Assembly: GCA_003660965.1 (NCBI GenBank)
Contig: QMVF01000016.1
Location: 1 to 10,486, forward strand
Length of the DNA: 10,486 nt
Direction of reading: 5' to 3'
From: Microcaldota archaeon
GTDB lineage: Archaea; Micrarchaeota; Micrarchaeia; Burarchaeales; Burarchaeaceae
The notes below the pieces were generated by a model, which did no database searches, was not told the DNA's origin, and saw only the letters and a list, made by a program, of their open reading frames with translations. The translations under genes and the position numbers were made by a program. Shown here in pieces: positions 7,046 through 10,486 of this stretch. Positions within the stretch are counted from its first letter, which is position 1. Each line of letters begins with the position of its first letter.

Positions 7046-8109
7046 TTCATGCTCTTTACAAATTCATCAAACAGATATTCAGAATCGCGCGGGCCCGGAT
7101 GCGCCTCCGGATGGTATTGCACTGCAAACACCGGCAGGCTCTTGTGCCTCATGCCCTCCACAGTATTATCATTGACATTTACATGCGTGATCTCATAATC
7201 CTTTGGAATTGACTTCGGGTCGACTGCAAACCCATGATTCTGCGTAGTTATTCTCACCTTGCCACTCCTCAGCTCCTTTACAGGATGATTGGCGCCCCTA
7301 TGCCCGAATTTCATCTTGTAAGTTTTTCCTCCTACTGCATGAGCAAGTACTTGTAGGCCTAGGCAGATTCCAAATACTGGAAGCTTGCCTATGAAAGGCT
7401 TTAGGGCAGATGCTACATAGCCCAGCAGGTTCGGATCGCCCGGCCCGTTTGAAATCACAATTCCATCAGGCTCAAGCTTCCTGATTTCCTCTGCCTTAGT
7501 GGTGCAATTCACGCTCAGAACCTTCACCTTGCGCGCATTCAGCTCCCTTATTATATTCTGCTTCACCCCGCAGTCTATAAGAACTATGCTCTTCTCCCCG
7601 CCACCATACTCCTTAACTCCCTTCTCGCTAACCTCTCTAACAAAATCATTTGAAGAATAATCAAGCCCCTTAGCCTTTTCCAGAAGCTCTTTATAGTCAA
7701 CCTCTTTCTCATAAGTTGCAAGGCATGCTGGCATAACTCCCTCCTTTCTTATTTTTCTAACAACAGCGCGCGTATCTATGCCGCTTATGCCCGGAATGCC
7801 ATTCCGCTTCAAGAACTCGTGAATGCTCTCCTTTGCACGCGCATGCTCATAATAGCCGCTCCTCTCGCGCACAACAAAGCCCCGAGCCCATATGTGTCTG
7901 CTCTCCGAATCCTCTTCATTAACTCCATAATTTCCAATGAGTGGATAGGTAGGCATCAATATTTGGCCAGCATAACTAGGGTCTGTAAGCGCTTCCTGAT
8001 AGCCAGTCATGCAGGTGGAGAATACAAGCTCTCCAACAGCCCCTGCCTCCGCACCAAAGCCCTTGCCCTTATAGACGCTGCCATCTTTCAAAACGAGTAC
8101 AGCTTTCAA
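7039..8109 (-). CDS. carA: Carbamoyl-phosphate synthase small subunit, glutamine amidotransferase (CarA)
   Basis: A 356-residue subunit that hydrolyses glutamine and passes ammonia to CarB. The N-terminal CarA-specific domain shows FSTCMTGYQEALTDPSYAGQ (30-49), PLIGNYGVN (56-64) and GISGIDTRAVVRKIR (107-121). The class I glutamine amidotransferase domain shows DCGVKQNIIREL (179-190), SNGPGDP (220-226), GICLGLQ with nucleophile Cys249, and QYHPEAHPGP with His333 and Glu335. The 84-residue Cys-His spacing equals that of E. coli CarA (Cys269/His353). The start is a TTG at 8109: GAGGG at 8121-8117 stands 7 bases upstream, and the N-terminus MKAVLVLKDGSVYKGKGFG aligns with the family. It is first in the operon with the carbamoyltransferase and carB. 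A TTG start may lower initiation. Confidence 0.95.
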   Translation of the reverse strand: MKAVLVLKDGSVYKGKGFGAEAGAVGELVFSTCMTGYQEALTDPSYAGQILMPTYPLIGNYGVNEEDSESRHIWARGFVVRERSGYYEHARAKESIHEFLKRNGIPGISGIDTRAVVRKIRKEGVMPACLATYEKEVDYKELLEKAKGLDYSSNDFVREVSEKGVKEYGGGEKSIVLIDCGVKQNIIRELNARKVKVLSVNCTTKAEEIRKLEPDGIVISNGPGDPNLLGYVASALKPFIGKLPVFGICLGLQVLAHAVGGKTYKMKFGHRGANHPVKELRSGKVRITTQNHGFAVDPKSIPKDYEITHVNVNDNTVEGMRHKSLPVFAVQYHPEAHPGPRDSEYLFDEFVKSMKG

Positions 8110-8214
8110 GTCAGAACCCTCAACTATTGAAGAGCAAAAGAAATTTAAAGGTAGTTCTAGCGTCTGAAAATTCAGCTTGAAAACGAGAAACTCACAAGCT
8201 ATATGCTTTGCTGA

Positions 8215-8223
8215 GCTATTTAA
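8215..8223 (-). promoter_or_regulatory. Candidate promoter of the carA operon
   Basis: On the minus strand AAGGCTTAAATAG gives a purine-rich upstream element plus a TATA box, predicting transcription near 8193 and a leader of about 85 bases before the TTG. A second candidate is CTTTAAATTT at 8149-8140, which would start transcription near 8118, leaving the ribosome site at the very 5' end. I cannot choose between them with certainty. The leader holds only weak hairpins, such as CTGAA/TTCAG with a 2-base loop. Confidence 0.35.
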
Positions 8224-8246
8224 GCCTTGTCCTAGGCCAATTTTAC

Positions 8247-8262
8247 CGTCGAAGCACCGACG
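8247..8262. repeat. Inverted repeat CGTCG-6-CGACG just upstream of the TATA box of the small gene
   Basis: CGTCG (8247-8251) and CGACG (8258-8262) are perfect inverted halves around AAGCAC, ending one base before ATAAATATATAA. A third copy, CGTCG, lies at 8293-8297, close to the predicted transcription start. The position on both sides of the TATA box suggests binding sites for a regulator, but no protein is identified. Confidence 0.45.
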
Positions 8263-8276
8263 ATAAATATATAAGG
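8263..8276 (+). promoter_or_regulatory. Strong TATA promoter of the small two-repeat protein gene
   Basis: ATAAATATATAAGG is the best TATA-like run in the window. Transcription is predicted at about 8292-8297, leaving a leader of about 80 bases before the ATG at 8376. This contrasts with the apparently leaderless scpA, carS and sppA. Confidence 0.65.
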
Positions 8277-8292
8277 CTTCTCCCCGATACTA

Positions 8293-8375
8293 CGTCGGTA
8301 ATCGGGAGGATGCGATCATAAACGAGCAGTACGCGCTGCATTGTTTGTTTTAACCTCCCACCCGAGGTGACTAAT
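8293..8375 (+). promoter_or_regulatory. Structured 5' leader with alternative pairings around the ribosome site
   Basis: GAGGTGA (8364-8370) is the ribosome site, 5 bases before the ATG. Its GAGGT can pair with ACCTC (8353-8357) across the loop CCACCC, hiding it. The same C-rich strand, as CCTCCC (8354-8359), can instead pair with GGGAGG (8304-8309), which would free the ribosome site and enclose a hairpin GCAG-T-ACGC-G-CTGC (8326-8339). Upstream, ATCGGG (8301-8306) can pair with CCCGAT (8283-8288), though that half may not be transcribed. The helices are short (5-6 pairs). It matches no riboswitch class I recognise. Confidence 0.4.
8364..8370 (+). promoter_or_regulatory. Ribosome binding site that fixes the start of the small protein
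   Basis: GAGGTGA, a 7-base match to the archaeal 16S 3' end complement, 5 bases before the ATG at 8376. The GTG inside it (8367) opens the same frame but would destroy the site, so the protein begins MGRKVG. Confidence 0.75.
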
Positions 8376-8591
8376 ATGGGAAGAAAAGTCGGATCTGAGA
8401 AGATCAGGAGAGAAGATGGCTATCTTTACTACATCGGTAAAGATGGTTATGTGTGGCGCGCGCCAATGAAGCACAAGAAGGGCGGAAGCAAGAAGCGCGT
8501 AGGCACAGAGAAGATCAACAAGAGGAGCGGCTACATGTACTACGTCGGAAGAGACGGCTATGTGTATGAAGCCAAGCTCAAGAACGCTTAA
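8376..8591 (+). CDS. Small basic protein of two 25-residue Gly/Tyr repeats, function unknown
   Basis: A 71-residue protein I cannot assign to a named family. Residues 5-29 and 42-66 are tandem copies, identical at 15 of 25 positions, with pattern V-G-(S/T)-E-K-I-x4-G-Y-x-Y-Y-x-G-(K/R)-D-G-Y-V-(W/Y)-x-A. A lysine-rich linker (MKHKKGGSKKR, 31-41) joins them. There are about 19 Lys/Arg against 7 Asp/Glu, no signal peptide and no membrane segment. Basic charge plus regularly spaced aromatics suits nucleic-acid binding, perhaps a chromatin- or ribosome-associated protein, but that is inference. The start is the ATG with GAGGTGA 5 bases before it; the in-frame GTG at 8367 is part of that site. Codon use differs from the neighbours: Ile is ATC throughout and Lys mostly AAG, as in highly expressed genes. 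It is a single-gene transcript with its own promoter and terminator. Confidence 0.85.
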   Translation: MGRKVGSEKIRREDGYLYYIGKDGYVWRAPMKHKKGGSKKRVGTEKINKRSGYMYYVGRDGYVYEAKLKNA

Positions 8592-8608
8592 AGCTGGCGT
8601 TAAGTACC

Positions 8609-8623
8609 TTTTTCTTTTATTTT
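8609..8623 (+). terminator. T-run terminator of the small protein gene
   Basis: TTTTTCTTTTATTTT begins 18 bases after the stop codon, in the 54-base gap before the convergent aminotransferase gene. It is the clearest intrinsic archaeal terminator in the window and fits a strongly expressed single-gene transcript. Confidence 0.7.
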
Positions 8624-8645
8624 ACAGTTCCTAGTGTGAGCAAGG

Positions 8646-9827
8646 CTAGCTTTCAATAAGTTCCTTCATGCGCCTAAGGCCTTCCTCAATGTCAGGCACG
8701 CCCGTGGCATACGACATTCTCAAGTAGCCCTCTCCATACTTGCCAAAGTATGTGCCGCTCAGCACGCTCACATCCTTTTCAACAAGCAGCTTTTCCTGCA
8801 GCTCCTCGCTGCTCTTCAGTCCAAGCCTCTTAAGCGCTCTTTTAACATTTGGGAATGCGTAGAATGCGCCTTTGGGCATTGTGCATTTAACTCCCTTGAT
8901 TGCATTCAAACCCTTCACAATCACGTCTCTCCTGCGCCTGAACTCCTCCATCATCCTTCCAACGCTTTCCTGCGGCCCGCGCAACGCCTCAACGCCTGCC
9001 GCTTGCACAAATGAGGTGGGGCATGAGTAGATGTTTATGCCTAGCTGCGTGAATTTCTCAGCAAGCTCCTTTGGCATAATTCCATAGCCAAGCCGCCAGC
9101 CAGTCATTGCATATGTTTTAGAATGACCTGCAAGCAGTATGGTTCTCTCCTTCATACTAGGCAAGGAGATTACGCTCTTGTGCTCGCCTTCATAGATTAT
9201 CTGATCGTAAATCTCATCGCTGAAAACAAGCGTATCCGCATCAACAGCCAAATCCCTTATCAATTTCAAATCCTCTTCAGTAAACACCCCTCCAGTAGGG
9301 TTATTTGGAGAATTAACAATAATCATCTTCGTTTTACCTTTCCTAACTTTTTTCTTCAGCTGTTCATGGTCAAGCTTGAACTCATTCCTATCACTTAGCT
9401 TCAACGGCACAGCCTTTCCTCCATTCACTTCAATTACAGACTCGTAAATGGGAAAGCCCGGGTTTGGGTAAACAACCTCTTCACCCTTATTCACGCACAC
9501 AAAGCCGGCTGCGAATATTATTGGCTTTGCACCGGGGGTTGCAACCACCTCATCCGGCTCAACCCGCACTCCGCGCGTTTTGGCTATATACTCTGCGCAA
9601 GCCTGCCTAAGCTCGTAAGTGCCGCAGGCATCCGTATAGCCCGTACAATTGTCCCTAATAGCCTCAATTCCAGCCTCCTTAACATTCTCAGGCGTGTGAA
9701 AGTCCGGCTGGCCTATGTGGAACTTGTAAATCTTCTTCCCCTCGCGCTCAAGCTTTGCAACTCGCGCTCCAACCTCGAATGCAGTTTCCGTACCCAGCTT
9801 TGAAATTCGCTTTGCAATAGGTTGCAT
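8646..9827 (-). CDS. PLP-dependent class I aminotransferase (aspartate/aromatic aminotransferase-like, AspB type)
   Basis: A 393-residue fold-type I aminotransferase, exchanging an amino group between an amino acid and a 2-oxo acid. Numbering from the ATG: FHIGQPDFHTPE (36-47), GYTDACGTYELR (63-74), TPGAKPIIFAAG (97-108), YPNPGFPIYES (120-130), NSPNNPTGG with the PLP-contacting Asn176, FSDEIYD with Asp204 and Tyr207, HSKTYAMTGWRLGY with the Schiff-base Lys237 and phosphate-binding Arg245, and YLRMSYA with Arg370 for the substrate carboxylate. Length is typical of subgroup I-gamma enzymes. The exact substrate cannot be read from sequence; aspartate, alanine or aromatic amino acids are all possible. 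The ATG at 9827 has AGGTG 6 bases upstream; the in-frame GTG at 9836 lies within that site. It has its own promoter and is convergent with the small gene. Confidence 0.92.
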   Translation of the reverse strand: MQPIAKRISKLGTETAFEVGARVAKLEREGKKIYKFHIGQPDFHTPENVKEAGIEAIRDNCTGYTDACGTYELRQACAEYIAKTRGVRVEPDEVVATPGAKPIIFAAGFVCVNKGEEVVYPNPGFPIYESVIEVNGGKAVPLKLSDRNEFKLDHEQLKKKVRKGKTKMIIVNSPNNPTGGVFTEEDLKLIRDLAVDADTLVFSDEIYDQIIYEGEHKSVISLPSMKERTILLAGHSKTYAMTGWRLGYGIMPKELAEKFTQLGINIYSCPTSFVQAAGVEALRGPQESVGRMMEEFRRRRDVIVKGLNAIKGVKCTMPKGAFYAFPNVKRALKRLGLKSSEELQEKLLVEKDVSVLSGTYFGKYGEGYLRMSYATGVPDIEEGLRRMKELIES

Positions 9828-9833
9828 AATGCC

Positions 9834-9838
9834 CACCT
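9834..9838 (-). promoter_or_regulatory. Ribosome binding site that fixes the aminotransferase start
   Basis: AGGTG on the minus strand, 6 bases from the ATG at 9827. The longer in-frame start, GTG at 9836, overlaps it and is rejected, so the protein begins MQPIAKRISKLG. Confidence 0.6.
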
Positions 9839-9868
9839 GCTAGTGATTTTGCACCTAATTCCACAGCC

Positions 9869-9880
9869 ATATTTATAATT
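9869..9880 (-). promoter_or_regulatory. TATA promoter of the aminotransferase gene
   Basis: AATTATAAATAT on the minus strand predicts transcription at about 9848, giving a leader of about 20 bases that holds the AGGTG ribosome site. It lies in the 118-base gap after the mevalonate kinase gene, so the aminotransferase is probably transcribed on its own. Confidence 0.55.
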
Positions 9881-9910
9881 CTTCAAAAGTGAATTCGTTG
9901 AAAGGCGTAG

Positions 9911-9924
9911 AAAAACAAGAAAAC
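9911..9924 (-). terminator. T-run terminator after the mevalonate kinase gene
   Basis: On the minus strand GTTTTCTTGTTTTT begins 21 bases after the mevalonate kinase stop codon and upstream of the aminotransferase promoter, separating the two transcripts. Confidence 0.55.
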
Positions 9925-9945
9925 TATATTAATTACCTTGCAAAA

Positions 9946-10486
9946 TTAAAGCGCCTCGAATGCCCTGAAGCCTAATTTCTTGCATGCATTCACAATCTTC
10001 CTAACTTTCTTCTTCGGAACTAGTGTAATCACTGCACCCCCCTCCCCGCCTGCACCAGTAAGCTTTGCACCATATGCGCCTGCCTTGCGTGCAGCTGCAA
10101 CTGCCCGCTTAATTCCTTTGCTTGAAACACACCCAAGCAGCTTCTGGTTCGCATTCATCAGCTTACCCAGCTTCTTTGCATTGCCCTCGGCCTTGAGCTC
10201 AGCAACCATTCCCTTGAATATCTTTGCATATGGTGCAAGCAGCTTTACTCTTTCCTCTTCGCCAAGCTCCCAGGGCTTAACCTTGATTCCATGCACCTCT
10301 GCAAAATGTGCAGTTAGCTGGCCTGTACTCTGCCTCTTGCCCCTGTAAGTATCAATAACGATCAAGGAAGTTCCCTTTGGCAAGCTGAGCCCGGCATCAG
10401 TCACATCATAGCGTAGCGGGTTGAACCTCTTCATGAATATCTGCGGCTTGCCTGCAATTACCGTACGCGCATCTATTCCACTAGCC
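9946..10486 (-). CDS. mvk: Mevalonate kinase (GHMP kinase superfamily), C-terminal part, cut by window edge
   Basis: The last 179 residues of a GHMP kinase; the N-terminal ATP-binding half lies beyond base 10486. The reading frame runs to the edge without a start, so the internal ATG at 10434 is not the beginning. The fragment opens with ASGIDARTVIAG, matching the PSGIDN motif whose Asp is the catalytic base of mevalonate kinase. It continues with IDTYRGKRQSTGQL (compare the IGDTG--ST--L element), LMNANQKLLGCVSS, and AARKAGAYGAKLTGAGGEGG, the third GHMP motif. The enzyme phosphorylates mevalonate to 5-phosphomevalonate for isoprenoid and archaeal lipid synthesis. An oddity is GAGGEGGA where most mevalonate kinases have GAGGGGC. 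Other GHMP kinases are possible, but SGID and the C-terminal pattern favour mevalonate kinase. Confidence 0.82.
   Translation of the reverse strand, partial: ASGIDARTVIAGKPQIFMKRFNPLRYDVTDAGLSLPKGTSLIVIDTYRGKRQSTGQLTAHFAEVHGIKVKPWELGEEERVKLLAPYAKIFKGMVAELKAEGNAKKLGKLMNANQKLLGCVSSKGIKRAVAAARKAGAYGAKLTGAGGEGGAVITLVPKKKVRKIVNACKKLGFRAFEAL

Noticed and set aside
8310..8321. Three-codon upstream frame ATG CGA TCA TAA following GGGAGG
   Set aside because: The ribosome-site-like GGGAGG touches the ATG with no spacing, so efficient use is unlikely; GGGAGG is better explained as a pairing segment.
8110..8366. Possible tRNA or small structured RNA in the largest intergenic gap
   Set aside because: I looked for cloverleaf arms, a GGTTCRA-type T loop and a CCA-like end on both strands and found none; only promoters, the inverted repeat and the short leader helices are supportable.

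Overview
The window reads as a compact stretch of archaeal chromosome at moderate G+C. Supporting signs are a CarS-type CDP-archaeol synthase, an archaeal mevalonate kinase, TATA boxes of the AAATATATAA / TTTATAAT kind about 25 bases before starts, first genes that look leaderless, GGTGA-type Shine-Dalgarno sites on genes inside operons, and T-run terminators. A DPANN-type lineage (Diapherotrites/Micrarchaeota-like) is possible from the compactness and the small GYLYYIGKDGYVW-type protein, but this is a guess from memory and not shown by the sequence. All genes look intact apart from the two cut by the window edges; I see no insertion sequence, phage gene, CRISPR array, rRNA or tRNA.

Layout. 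(1) 1-175, minus: N-terminus of a methylthioribose-1-phosphate isomerase (MtnA) family protein. (2) 251-1377, plus: scpA-scpB, the kleisin and winged-helix partners of SMC, divergent from mtnA. (3) 1394-1918, minus: carS, for archaeal membrane lipid synthesis. (4) 1969-2934, plus: membrane-anchored SppA peptidase, divergent from carS across only 50 bases with one near-symmetric TATA element. (5) 8109 down to 2935, minus: the operon carA - carbamoyltransferase - carB, tightly packed, with its last stop codon touching the stop of sppA. (6) 8376-8591, plus: a 71-residue, very basic protein made of two 25-residue repeats, behind a strong TATA box and a leader that can fold in competing ways. (7) 9827-8646, minus: a class I PLP aminotransferase. 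(8) 10486-9946, minus: C-terminal part of mevalonate kinase, cut by the window edge.

How they fit together. CarA and CarB make carbamoyl phosphate from glutamine, bicarbonate and ATP. The gene between them is an ornithine-carbamoyltransferase homologue that would consume it. That enzyme keeps the carbamoyl-phosphate residues but, by eye, has lost every classical ornithine-side residue (the Asn-Asn pair, the D-x-W-x-SMG loop, and the Cys of HCLP), so its acceptor may not be ornithine. Mevalonate kinase and CarS both belong to archaeal lipid synthesis but lie far apart in separate transcripts. The parts most worth following up are the divergent carbamoyltransferase and the small two-repeat protein with its leader.
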